Positions 1 to 7,757 of a DNA stretch of 19,225 nucleotides are shown here, piece by piece. The translations under genes were made by a program, and so were the position numbers. The notes beneath the pieces are model-generated. The model ran no database searches. It had not been told where the DNA came from and saw only the letters and a list, made by a program, of their open reading frames with translations. The DNA is from DRWZ01 sp964601505 (GTDB taxonomy: Bacteria; Calescibacteriota; Calescibacteriia; Calescibacteriales; Calescibacteriaceae): contig CAZRNR010000041.1 of the NCBI GenBank assembly GCA_964601505.1, positions 1 to 19,225 of the forward strand. The letters run 5' to 3'. Positions within the stretch are counted from its first letter, which is position 1; each line of letters begins with the position of its first letter.

Positions 1-138
1 TTTATAAACCATCTATTTATTCATGCCAGATTTGAAGAGTTATTAAAAATTCAATATCACAGGAAATTACCAAATAAACCTTTGAATGTAAAGTTTAAAT
101 TACCCATTCGGAAAGGATTGTTCTGGTTAAATGTTTAG
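1..138 (+). CDS. 3' end of an unidentified gene (partial)
   Basis: Frame 1 is open from the window edge to a TAG at 136-138 and gives a 45-residue C-terminal tail rich in Lys, Leu, Phe and Asn, with a basic stretch around HRKLPNKPLNVKFKLPIRKG. The composition looks coding and the stop falls shortly before carA on the same strand, so the two may be co-transcribed. No family motif is visible in so short a tail and I do not assign a function. Confidence 0.5.
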   Translation, partial: FINHLFIHARFEELLKIQYHRKLPNKPLNVKFKLPIRKGLFWLNV

Positions 139-182
139 ATTTTTGAAAAATTTTGGACCTTGATCTTATTTTAAAGCAAAAG

Positions 183-1328
183 GTGAGTGGGAAAAATAGA
201 GCTATACTTTACCTTGAAGATGGGACATATCTTTTTGGTAAACCATTTGGAGCAGAAGGTGTTAAGGTAGGTGAGATAATTTTCAATACAGGTATGACCG
301 GTTATCAGGAGGTTCTTACAGATCCATCCTACAAGGAACAGATAGTCGTTATGACATATGTTCATATGGGTAATTATGGCATAAACTTTGAGGACAATGA
401 ATCCTGGAGGATATGGCTTGAAGGCTTTATTATAAAAGAACTTGAGAACTTTCCTTCTAATTGGAGGTCAAAAATGACTCTTGAGGATTTTCTGAAAAAA
501 GAAGGTGTTGTGGGACTTGAGGAAGTAGATACGAGGTTTCTTACAAGAAAGATAAGAGAAAAGGGAGCAATGAAGGCGGTTTTGGTTTCAGATGAAAGGC
601 AAGTTGATATTCAAACTTTACAAAAAATTCTAGCAGAGTATCCAGGACTTGAAGGTAGAGATCTGGTCAGATATGTCACATGTAAAAATCCTTATGTATG
701 GTCCGAGGGTTTATGGAGGCACAGTTCTGTTTCTTACAGCTCAAGAAGGATAAAACAGGTAAAAAAGATAGTGCTGTATGATTTTGGCGTTAAAAGAAAC
801 ATTTTGAGGAATTTGAGCGATGTTTTTGGAGAGATTGAAGTTGTTCCAGCGTATACTCCTGCGGAAGAAGTCTTGAGTAAAAACCCAGATGGAGTCGTTC
901 TATCGAATGGTCCAGGAGATCCCGCTCCGTTGTTATCTGTACAACAGAATATAAAAAAGCTTATTGGAAAAATTCCTGTATTAGCTATATGTTTGGGACA
1001 CCAGATTTTGGGACTTTCTCTCGGAGGGAAAACATATAAACTAAAATTTGGACATCATGGTATAAATCATCCTGTGAAAAATATATTCAGGTCCTCAATA
1101 GAAATAACATCGCAGAATCATGGTTTTGCTATTGACCCAAAAACTTTTCCCGATGAGATCAAAGAAAATATAGTTCTGACACATACATCTTTGAATGACG
1201 GAACTTTTGAGGGCTTCAGATCAGATAATCTTAAATTTATATGTGTTCAGTATCATCCTGAAGCTGGTCCAGGACCTTCAGATTCACACTACATATTTGA
1301 TGAATTTGCTAAAATGATTCTTACCTAA
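183..1328 (+). CDS. carA: carbamoyl-phosphate synthase small chain (glutaminase subunit)
   Basis: CarA hydrolyses glutamine and passes ammonia to the large subunit CarB, making carbamoyl phosphate for pyrimidines and arginine in the cytoplasm. The N-terminal half has the CarA-specific segment (LEDGTYLFGKPFG, NTGMTGYQEVLTDPSY). The C-terminal half is a class I glutamine amidotransferase with SNGPGDP, the nucleophile in AICLGHQ, and the His/Glu pair in QYHPEAGPGPSD (Cys280, His368 and Glu370 counted from TTG 153). The frame can start at TTG 153 or GTG 183; I prefer GTG because CarA proteins usually begin only a few residues before the LEDG strand. Neither has a clear Shine-Dalgarno site. Its TAA overlaps the stop of the convergent pncB by two bases. 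No carB is adjacent. Confidence 0.95.
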   Translation: MSGKNRAILYLEDGTYLFGKPFGAEGVKVGEIIFNTGMTGYQEVLTDPSYKEQIVVMTYVHMGNYGINFEDNESWRIWLEGFIIKELENFPSNWRSKMTLEDFLKKEGVVGLEEVDTRFLTRKIREKGAMKAVLVSDERQVDIQTLQKILAEYPGLEGRDLVRYVTCKNPYVWSEGLWRHSSVSYSSRRIKQVKKIVLYDFGVKRNILRNLSDVFGEIEVVPAYTPAEEVLSKNPDGVVLSNGPGDPAPLLSVQQNIKKLIGKIPVLAICLGHQILGLSLGGKTYKLKFGHHGINHPVKNIFRSSIEITSQNHGFAIDPKTFPDEIKENIVLTHTSLNDGTFEGFRSDNLKFICVQYHPEAGPGPSDSHYIFDEFAKMILT

Positions 1329-2695
1329 GCGTGCTCTGACTCTTTGTATTTTTTCATAAGCTCTAACATCTTTTTTTGAATCCCAGAACTTATGAATACA
1401 GGATTGCTTTCCGGATATGAGATATCTTTTAGCTCTTCAGGAAGTTTTTCAAAATCGCTCAAAAATCTTTCCCGACAAATTCTTATATACTTTGGTTTGT
1501 CTTTGATTATGCTATATTCTTCTGAGATGTTACCATCTCTGAAAACATTCTTCATAAGATTTTCAGATTTTTCATCTCTCTCTGTTTTTATGATCTCTTC
1601 AGGTAATGATACTATATCTTTCAAGAACTTCCCATTTTTGTATATTCTTACGACTTTTTTTCTTCCCGGGAGATTTTGTTTGCCTTCAGATAGTTTCATT
1701 TTTGCTTCCCCATCATATTCAACTAATTTATATGCGCAATCAAGGTATGGTTGATCCGCAGAAGTCGTTATTTCAGTCCCAACTCCAAAACCTCCGATAC
1801 CTTTTACCTGTTCCAGAATTTCTTTGATTTTATACTCGTTGATTCCACCGCTTATGAATATCTGAACATCGCTTATCTCATTTTCCTCAAGAATTTTTAT
1901 TACTTTCTTAGACTCTTCTATGTGATTTCCGCTATCTAATCTTAATGCTGTTATTTTTATGCCTTCTTTTTGGAGTTTTTTTATAATCTCAACGGCATTC
2001 CTTGTTCCAGACTCAACATCATATGTGTCTATTAGTAAAACAGTTTTTTTATACAGGCGTGCAAACCTTTCAAATGCTTCTTTTTCACTTTTGTGCGCCA
2101 TGATGAAAGAATGAGCCATCGTTCCATATGCAGGTATCATATATTTTTTGCTTGCGGAAAGAAGGGATGTTCCAGAGAAACCAGCAATATATGCAGATCT
2201 TGCGGCAATTTCTGCAGATAAAGTTGAATGAGCCCTTCTTGCTCCAAATTCAACAAGTGTTTTCCCTTGAGATACTGCAAGGCACCTCGCTGATTTTGTC
2301 GCCGAAAGTATTGGGAACTGAAATGAATTTATCAATAATGTTTCTATGAACTGAGCTTCCGGAAGAGCAGCACAAACCTCAACTAAAGGTTCTTCCGGAA
2401 AAACTATGCGCCCTTCATCTATAGAATATATGCTCCCTCTGAATCTGAAATCTCCAAGGTATTCCAAAAACTCTTTCTTGAAAAGCCCTAATCCCTTAAG
2501 ATATTCTATGTCTTCCTTTGAAAATCTTATGTTCTCTATAGATTCTAGAAGATATTCAAGACCACAGAAAACATAAAATCTTCTCGGAATATTTTCTCTG
2601 TATCTTATATAAAAATCAAATACTGCTTCTTTATTTTCTCCAGCAAGAAAATAACTCTGCATCATCGTAAGCTCATAAAGGTCAACAAAGAGCAT
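1325..2695 (-). CDS. pncB: nicotinate phosphoribosyltransferase
   Basis: This enzyme joins nicotinate and PRPP to give nicotinate mononucleotide in the salvage branch of NAD synthesis. The 456-residue product starts with the family N-terminus (DLYELTMMQSYF) and carries VEFGARRAHS near residue 149, AYGTMAHSFIMAH near 189 (the His of the autophosphorylated loop in this family), LIDTYDV near 221, LRLDSG, FISGGINE and GFGVGTEITTS, all in the expected order. The ATG start lies about 12 bases downstream of a TATAAT-like sequence (2712-2707, minus strand) with no Shine-Dalgarno between, so the message may have a very short leader. It converges on carA with overlapping stop codons and stands alone as a transcription unit. 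Confidence 0.93.
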   Translation of the reverse strand: MLFVDLYELTMMQSYFLAGENKEAVFDFYIRYRENIPRRFYVFCGLEYLLESIENIRFSKEDIEYLKGLGLFKKEFLEYLGDFRFRGSIYSIDEGRIVFPEEPLVEVCAALPEAQFIETLLINSFQFPILSATKSARCLAVSQGKTLVEFGARRAHSTLSAEIAARSAYIAGFSGTSLLSASKKYMIPAYGTMAHSFIMAHKSEKEAFERFARLYKKTVLLIDTYDVESGTRNAVEIIKKLQKEGIKITALRLDSGNHIEESKKVIKILEENEISDVQIFISGGINEYKIKEILEQVKGIGGFGVGTEITTSADQPYLDCAYKLVEYDGEAKMKLSEGKQNLPGRKKVVRIYKNGKFLKDIVSLPEEIIKTERDEKSENLMKNVFRDGNISEEYSIIKDKPKYIRICRERFLSDFEKLPEELKDISYPESNPVFISSGIQKKMLELMKKYKESEHA

Positions 2696-2941
2696 TTTTT
2701 ATTTATATTATATTATTTTGGTTTCAGATGATTTTTCCTGACCAGAATATAAAAGATCTCTTGTTTTTTTAACTGGTTCATTATTTGGAAAATCCCATTA
2801 CGAAATTGGTCTGTCAAATTTCATTCCAAAATTATAGATAATTCTGATAATTTTATCCTTTTCAGCGATATGATGGTATGTGTAAGGAAGAGTAATTCTG
2901 ATAAAAAATGAACGTTTAGGTCAAGCATTATATTTATTTTT

Positions 2942-3112
2942 GTGAGGGAGTGGGAAAAAAGACTTATTGAAAAGAAGAAACAAAAGATTCTTAGAATTGC
3001 CGGAAGAATTGTAGAGCTTGAGGGAAGGTCAATTGAGTTTGGTGTGAGGCAGGTTATAGACTTTTCCCCTACATTTATGAAGATAAAAAAGGTAAAGAAA
3101 AATGTCTCATAA
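2942..3112 (+). CDS. small basic hypothetical protein (56 aa)
   Basis: A GTG-initiated frame of 56 codons ends at TAA 3110-3112, sharing 11 bases with the start of the phosphatase gene (ATG 3102). The product opens with a charged helix-like segment (REWEKRLIEKKKQKIL) followed by alternating hydrophobic and charged residues that could form beta strands (RIVELEGRSIEFGVRQVIDF), and ends very basic (KIKKVKK). No motif is recognised. The overlap with a clearly coding gene in another frame and the coherent composition support it. The frame upstream is closed by TGA at 2909-2911 and GTG is the only standard start. There is no Shine-Dalgarno; a TATATT at 2929-2934 would place a transcript start near the GTG. 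Confidence 0.5.
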   Translation: MREWEKRLIEKKKQKILRIAGRIVELEGRSIEFGVRQVIDFSPTFMKIKKVKKNVS

Positions 3113-3482
3113 GATTCTTTTTGTTTGTGTTGGAAATGCATATAGAAGTATTATGGCAGAAGCCTATGGAAGAAAGTATATGAATGGTTTTGAAGTAAAA
3201 AGTGCTGGTATAAGACCATTTGGCTATGTTCCAGAAGATGTTATAAAAATTCTTCAAGAGGATCAGGTAGATACATCCGGACTCTTCTCAAAATCTGTGA
3301 GTATATACAATGTTTCTGAATTCGACTATATTGTTGTCCTCTCAAGGATTTTCTTCTTTGCACCGACAAATGTTATTTACTATGATGTAGAAGATCCCGC
3401 ATTTTCTTCAATAGATTTTCTTCGCAAAGTAAGAGACCAAATAAAACAGATAGTTATTGAGCTTTATCAAAAGCTTTCTTAA
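3102..3482 (+). CDS. low-molecular-weight protein tyrosine phosphatase / ArsC-fold protein
   Basis: The 126-residue protein has the LMW-PTP P-loop at its N-terminus: FVCVGNAYRS contains the CX5R signature (Cys9, Arg15), followed by IMAEA as in the family. A C-terminal DP (Asp98 in VEDPAF) sits where LMW phosphatases carry the general acid. The loop has Tyr where CxGNxCRS proteins have a second Cys, so thiol-disulfide protection of the catalytic Cys by that neighbour is not possible. The family includes tyrosine phosphatases and related arsenate reductases; this protein lacks obvious extra redox cysteines, so phosphatase is the better guess. It is translated from an ATG that overlaps the upstream 56-aa ORF, and its last 29 bases overlap the convergent thiE. 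Confidence 0.8.
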   Translation: MSHKILFVCVGNAYRSIMAEAYGRKYMNGFEVKSAGIRPFGYVPEDVIKILQEDQVDTSGLFSKSVSIYNVSEFDYIVVLSRIFFFAPTNVIYYDVEDPAFSSIDFLRKVRDQIKQIVIELYQKLS

Positions 3483-4167
3483 TTATATCTTCTGCTTTCT
3501 TCACAATTTTTTCACACTTTTCGCGTATTCTTTTTATGTCCTCAAGTATGTAGGATATAATTGCTATGGTTCTGACACCTGAAGATAGAACATCTTCTAA
3601 ATTCTCGTAGTTTATGCCTCCTATTGCAACAACCGGAATATTTGATTCTCTTACTATCCATTTCAGATCATCAAGTCCAGTTTTGGGATATGGATTCTCT
3701 TTTGTCTTTGTCCCAAATACAGGACCGAAACTTATGTAATCAAGAATATCTGATATTTCCAGAGATTTTTTTACTTGGTCCTTGTTGTGAGTTGATAAAC
3801 CTATGTTGATTTGTGGGAATTTACTTTTTATGTAGTTTGGAGGTATGTCTTCTTGTCCAACATGAAGAATCGGTGCATCAAGAATATAGGCCAAATCTGC
3901 TCTGTCGTTTATGGCAAAAACCATTTTGTTTTTCTCACACTCATTTTTTACTATCTCAGCTTGCTTTATTTGAATATAGGCATCCATTTTTTTTGCTCTA
4001 TACTGAAATACCTTTGCTCCTCCATCTGCAGAACTCTTTACCATATCTTTCAGAATCTCTATAGATTTACTATCTAAATCCTTCGGTAGGAATTTATCAT
4101 CTGTGACCACATAAAGAACAAATCTATTATCTTTGATTAAATTTTTCAGAATCATCCTGAGTATCAA
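3454..4167 (-). CDS. thiE: thiamine-phosphate synthase
   Basis: ThiE couples hydroxymethylpyrimidine diphosphate with the thiazole phosphate carboxylate to give thiamine phosphate. The 237-residue TIM barrel carries the family signatures in order: FVLYVVTD at the first strand, VFQYRAK (53-59), FAINDRADLA (84-93), HVGQEDIPP (102-110), IGLSTHN (122-128), YISFGPVFGTKTK (144-156) and AIGGI (181-185). The C-terminus is extended by a Lys-rich helix that overlaps the opposite phosphatase gene. ATG 4167 gives a short leader before FVLYVVTD; an in-frame ATG four codons in is equally possible. No other thi gene lies beside it, although yjbQ, a family with reported ThiE-like activity, is about 6.8 kb away. 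Confidence 0.95.
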   Translation of the reverse strand: MILRMILKNLIKDNRFVLYVVTDDKFLPKDLDSKSIEILKDMVKSSADGGAKVFQYRAKKMDAYIQIKQAEIVKNECEKNKMVFAINDRADLAYILDAPILHVGQEDIPPNYIKSKFPQINIGLSTHNKDQVKKSLEISDILDYISFGPVFGTKTKENPYPKTGLDDLKWIVRESNIPVVAIGGINYENLEDVLSSGVRTIAIISYILEDIKRIREKCEKIVKKAEDIIKKAFDKAQ

Positions 4168-4317
4168 TGATTTATATTGACAATAAAAATTTTGAATTTT
4201 TATGGAATCTTGAAAATTTCGTTCAGATATTGACTCTCATAATTAATAAGTGCCATATGTATGCAGTTTTTTACATTTATTTTTTGAGTTGTAAATCAAT
4301 AATAATAATTAGTTCAG

Positions 4318-4896
4318 ATGAAGAAAATAATATATCTTACAGGAGGGATTGGAACAGGGAAATCCACTGTTGCAAAGATGTTTGAAGAGTTCGGAGTCGA
4401 AGTGATAGATGCAGATAAAATAGTTCATGAAATACTTGAAACTGATCAATATGTAAAAGATAAAGTAATAAGCATTTTTGGTAAAGATATACTTCAATCA
4501 GGTAGAATAGACAGAAGGAAGCTTGGATCTATTGTCTTTGAAGATAGGGAAAAACTCCAGATTCTTGAAAATATAGTTCATCCCAAAGTTTTAGAAATTA
4601 TGGCAAAGAAGATTTCCGAATCTCAGTCTGAAATGGTTCTCATAGAAATCCCACTTTTGTTTGAGAAGAAAATGGATCTTCATCCATCTGTTCTTGTTTA
4701 CTGTCCAAAAGAATTTCAGATGAAGAGAGTCAAGGAAAGAGATAATTTACCAGATAAAGAGATTGAAAATAGGTTGAATTCACAGATTGATATTGAAGAA
4801 AAGAAAAAACTTGCGGATTATGTAATAGATAACTCAGGAAGTCTAGAGGAGACAAAAAAACAAGTTCAAGATCTTCTTAAAGTTTTACAAAATTAA
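4318..4896 (+). CDS. coaE: dephospho-CoA kinase
   Basis: CoaE phosphorylates the 3'-hydroxyl of dephospho-CoA in the last step of coenzyme A synthesis. The 192-residue product starts IIYLTGGIGTGKST, with the P-loop at residues 9-17, followed by the CoaE-typical DADKIVHEIL, a RIDRRKLGSIVF motif, the ENIVHPKV segment, a LIEIPLLFE strand and a C-terminal ADYVIDNSGS segment. Length is normal. The start ATG has no clear Shine-Dalgarno; the upstream 150 bp are AT-rich and shared with the divergent thiE, so both may be driven from there. Confidence 0.95.
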   Translation: MKKIIYLTGGIGTGKSTVAKMFEEFGVEVIDADKIVHEILETDQYVKDKVISIFGKDILQSGRIDRRKLGSIVFEDREKLQILENIVHPKVLEIMAKKISESQSEMVLIEIPLLFEKKMDLHPSVLVYCPKEFQMKRVKERDNLPDKEIENRLNSQIDIEEKKKLADYVIDNSGSLEETKKQVQDLLKVLQN

Positions 4897-5360
4897 TGGA
4901 AAATCTCAAAGGAGTCATGATAGATTTATCGTTTTGATCTGTCTTTGTACTGATTGATCTGTTCCATTGTATTTAACATTTTGTGCTATTTTTATCCACA
5001 TATCAGAAACTAATTGCTTTGTGCAAAATTTTTACTTTAAGAGAAAAACAACATCTTCGTAAAATAATTTCTACCTTTCCTATGTTAAAAATGTTGAGAA
5101 GTATAAAGAAAATTGCAATGAACAAAATATCAGATCTGATTTTTATTTTATCAAAAATTTAAGTTTCCAGAGAAGAAATATTAGACAAAGTAGAAACTAA
5201 CATCAAAACGGGCTAAATCCGGTTGTTTGTTTATGTTTTAGATAAAATCAAAATTATGAAATTTTGCATAAAATCAAGATTAATCCTTTAGATTAAGGAT
5301 TTGGTCACAAGATTTTATTTATTTATGAGATATTTTTTGAGTTTGGTGCGAAGCTTTTTA
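4897..5360. other. gene-poor intergenic region between coaE and yidD
   Basis: About 460 bp of AT-rich DNA with no gene I can support. It holds one exact DnaA-box consensus (TTATCCACA, 4992-5000), a 13-bp near-direct repeat (ATAAAATCAAAAT at 5242-5254 and ATAAAATCAAGAT at 5268-5280), and a small hairpin at 5282-5301. A minus-strand frame of about 38 codons (with an ATG giving 28 aa beginning MWIKIAQN) ends near 4918; it looks protein-like but is too short to trust. Confidence 0.5.
5282..5301. repeat. short hairpin upstream of yidD
   Basis: AATCCTT and AAGGATT form a perfect 7-bp stem around a 6-base loop. The right arm contains AAGGA, which could act as a ribosome-binding sequence, but it is too close to TTG 5301 and too far from ATG 5325. 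No T-tract follows, so it is not a classical terminator. Confidence 0.35.
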
Positions 5361-5573
5361 ATGAATATTCAGATTATTTTGATCCAATCTATAGTTGCGG
5401 TTTGGAAAATTATAGATGTCTGGGGACAAACTTGCAGATTTTATCCATCTTGCTCCCAATATGCTGTTTCGTGTGCAAAAAAGTATCCTCCTCATAAAGC
5501 TATTCCGAAAATTATCTGGAGACTTCTGAGGTGTAATCCATTCTTTTCAAAGGGTGGGGTAGATCTACCTTAA
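5361..5573 (+). CDS. yidD: membrane protein insertion efficiency factor, YidD family
   Basis: YidD is a small membrane-associated protein that helps YidC-dependent membrane insertion. The signature CRFYPSCSQYA, the C-terminal RLLRCNPFFSKGGVDLP and an amphipathic/hydrophobic N-terminus match the family, including its three conserved Cys. The start is uncertain: TTG 5301 gives 90 aa, ATG 5325 gives 82 and ATG 5361 gives 70. I chose 5361 because it places the first Cys about 25 residues in, as in other YidD proteins; no option has a good Shine-Dalgarno. The gene usually sits in the rpmH-rnpA-yidD-yidC cluster near dnaA; here none of those neighbours is present. Confidence 0.85.
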   Translation: MNIQIILIQSIVAVWKIIDVWGQTCRFYPSCSQYAVSCAKKYPPHKAIPKIIWRLLRCNPFFSKGGVDLP

Positions 5574-5587
5574 TTTATAAGAAAATC

Positions 5588-5616
5588 TTGAATTGCTAAC
5601 GAACTTTCTTTAAAAT
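5588..5616 (+). promoter_or_regulatory. candidate sigma70-type promoter for the glucan phosphorylase cluster
   Basis: TTGAAT (5588-5593) and TAAAAT (5611-5616) are separated by 17 bp. A transcript would begin near 5623, leaving a leader of under 10 bases before ATG 5631. The match is by eye in AT-rich DNA. Confidence 0.4.
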
Positions 5617-5630
5617 TAAATGAATAGGCA

Positions 5631-7700
5631 ATGGAATATGGCGCGGAGTATAGGGAGATGTTGTGGGAGATTGCCTACAATCTCTGGTGGTCATGGAATC
5701 CTTATGCTAAAAAACTATTTCAGCAGTTAGATCCTGTTTTATGGTTTGAAGTTGAAGAAAACCCTATAGAACTTTTGAGAAGAACTCAACTACTTGATGA
5801 GAGATTGAAAGATCAAAAGTTTATATCGCTACTCAGATTCGTTTATACAGCTTTTAAGAATTATATGGCAAAACCTTCTTATTATCATGAGTTATTCAAA
5901 AAGCCTTTGATTTTTGTATCTCCAGAATACGGATTGCATCATTCATTACTTATATACGCTGGTGGTCTTGGATTTCTTGCGGGAGATATTCTTAAGGAAG
6001 CTTCTGATATCGGTTTCAATGTTGTTGGTATTGGGTTCATGTATCCTCTTGGCTATGCTAAACAGAAGTTGAACCAAGATGGTTGGCAGGAGGAAATAGT
6101 TTTCAGTAATTCTAAAATCAATATGCCCGCTAACAGATTAAAGGATCAAAATGGTAATTGGATAAAATGCTCAATAAACATGGGAAAAGAAAAATTATGC
6201 TATGGTATATGGAAAGTAGATGTTGGAACTACAAATTTGTATCTTATTGATACAGATGTAGAAGAGAATCCCCCGGAGTTCAGAAAAATCTCATATCAGC
6301 TTTATGATAAAGATAAGGAGATAAGATTGAAACAACAGATACTTTTAGGATTTGGAACAGTGGAATTCCTTGATAAAACCGGGATAGAACCTTTGGGATT
6401 CCATATAAACGAGGATTATCCTGTTTTTGTCCTCGTTGCTTACATTGCAAAAAAGATGAAGGAAGGTATGAAATTCGAGGAAGCCTTAAGGTATGTTTCT
6501 TCTAAATCTCTATTTACAACACACACTCCACTGAACTCTGCTGTGAATATTTTTCCGCAAGATCTTGTTAAACATTACATGAGCTTTTTAGATGAATATG
6601 TAGGTGATAATTTTTCCCAGAAAATAATAGATTTGGCAAAGATTCCTGAGCAAGGAGATTCCTTTAACGCAACTGTTTTAGCTATACGTCTCGCTGGTTA
6701 CATTAATGCAGTCAGTAGGATTCATAGAGAGGTTTCATCGAAAATCTGGCCATTTATATCAAGAGAGCAAAAAAAGTATATTGATTATGTTACAAATGGT
6801 GTTCACCTCCCGACATGGATATCCGATAAATTGAGATTGCTCTTTGATAAGTATCTGGGACAAGAGTGGATAGAAATATATGATAAGCCATCTGTCTTTG
6901 ACCTGATAGACTATATCCCAGATTCGGAGATGTGGGAAGTTCATATGGAGAATAAAAAGAGAATGATAGAACATATAATAGACAGAGCGCGAATGAGATG
7001 GATGAGTGGTTCTGTAGATCCTTCATGTATAATGGCTGAAGGAGTTCTTCTTGATCCCAATTTTCTTACGATTGGATTTGCAAGGAGGATGACCGGATAC
7101 AAAAGGGCTGACCTTATCTTTCAAGATATTGAGAGACTTAAAAGGATCCTTTTAAATCATGAAAGGCCTGTACAAATCATATTTGCTGGAAAAGCTCACC
7201 CCGCTGACATACAAGGAAAAGAGATAATCAAAAAGATATTCCAAATCGCTAAGAATCCAGAATTTGGAGGAAGAGTTGCGTTCGTTGAAGATTACGACGA
7301 AAGACTTGCTCAGTATCTTGTCAAGGGTGTTGATGTATGGTTGAATAATCCTATTCCTGGTCTTGAAGCGTGTGGTACGAGCGGAATGAAAGCATCTATA
7401 AATGGAGTTTTGCATCTTTCTATACTTGATGGTTGGTGGATTGAAGGTTTTAATGGAAGGAATGGCTGGGCTTTTGGTGATGGGATCCTTGAAGGTGATA
7501 GAAACAAAAAAGACGCAGAAGAGATATATGACATACTTGAGAAGGAGGTTATTCCCCTTTACTATCAGAGAAATGAAGAAGGAGTTCCTGTTCAGTGGTG
7601 CAAGAAAATGAAAGAAGCTATAAAATCTGTTGGTCCAAACTTTTGCGCCAGAAGAATGATGAAGGACTATATCTCTAAATTCTATTCCAAGTTCAAATGA
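5631..7700 (+). CDS. glgP: alpha-glucan (glycogen/maltodextrin) phosphorylase, GT35, divergent
   Basis: Members of this family release glucose-1-phosphate from alpha-1,4-glucans with pyridoxal phosphate as cofactor. The 689-residue protein is of the short TIGR02094 type: an N-terminal DUF3417-like segment (EIAYNLWWSWNPYA, 13-26), FVSPEYGLHHSLLIYAGGLG (95-114), DGWQEE (150-155), NGVHLPTW (389-396), the phosphate-site stretch FARRMTGYKRAD (483-494), GKAHPAD (520-526), VDVWLNNP (567-574) and the PLP lysine in GTSGMK (Lys587). Several sugar-pocket motifs depart from the family pattern: NEDYPVF where NEGHxAF is usual, TPLNSAVNIFP where TPVPAG(H/I)DRFP is usual, and IPGLEACG where RRPLEASG is usual. 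The PLP and phosphate residues remain, so it is probably active but may differ in substrate. It heads a plus-strand cluster with a CNNM protein 57 bp downstream. Confidence 0.9.
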   Translation: MEYGAEYREMLWEIAYNLWWSWNPYAKKLFQQLDPVLWFEVEENPIELLRRTQLLDERLKDQKFISLLRFVYTAFKNYMAKPSYYHELFKKPLIFVSPEYGLHHSLLIYAGGLGFLAGDILKEASDIGFNVVGIGFMYPLGYAKQKLNQDGWQEEIVFSNSKINMPANRLKDQNGNWIKCSINMGKEKLCYGIWKVDVGTTNLYLIDTDVEENPPEFRKISYQLYDKDKEIRLKQQILLGFGTVEFLDKTGIEPLGFHINEDYPVFVLVAYIAKKMKEGMKFEEALRYVSSKSLFTTHTPLNSAVNIFPQDLVKHYMSFLDEYVGDNFSQKIIDLAKIPEQGDSFNATVLAIRLAGYINAVSRIHREVSSKIWPFISREQKKYIDYVTNGVHLPTWISDKLRLLFDKYLGQEWIEIYDKPSVFDLIDYIPDSEMWEVHMENKKRMIEHIIDRARMRWMSGSVDPSCIMAEGVLLDPNFLTIGFARRMTGYKRADLIFQDIERLKRILLNHERPVQIIFAGKAHPADIQGKEIIKKIFQIAKNPEFGGRVAFVEDYDERLAQYLVKGVDVWLNNPIPGLEACGTSGMKASINGVLHLSILDGWWIEGFNGRNGWAFGDGILEGDRNKKDAEEIYDILEKEVIPLYYQRNEEGVPVQWCKKMKEAIKSVGPNFCARRMMKDYISKFYSKFK

Positions 7701-7757
7701 GATTGAATTTTTTCATTATTCTCTCCTCACTGATTAAATTATATTATCCCCCAGAAG

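Noticed and set aside
2821..3141. Minus-strand 106-codon frame
   Set aside because: It lies opposite the 56-aa ORF and the phosphatase start, has low-complexity Phe/Ser/Leu content and shows no family motif.
4910..4937. AAAGGAG followed by a 6-codon ORF after coaE
   Set aside because: The spacing from the ribosome site to the ATG is only two bases and a six-codon ORF cannot be supported.
5190..5235. Weak hairpin AACGGG...CCGGTT followed by T-rich sequence as a coaE terminator
   Set aside because: The stem contains a bulge, is only 5-6 pairs long and lies over 290 bp past the stop.
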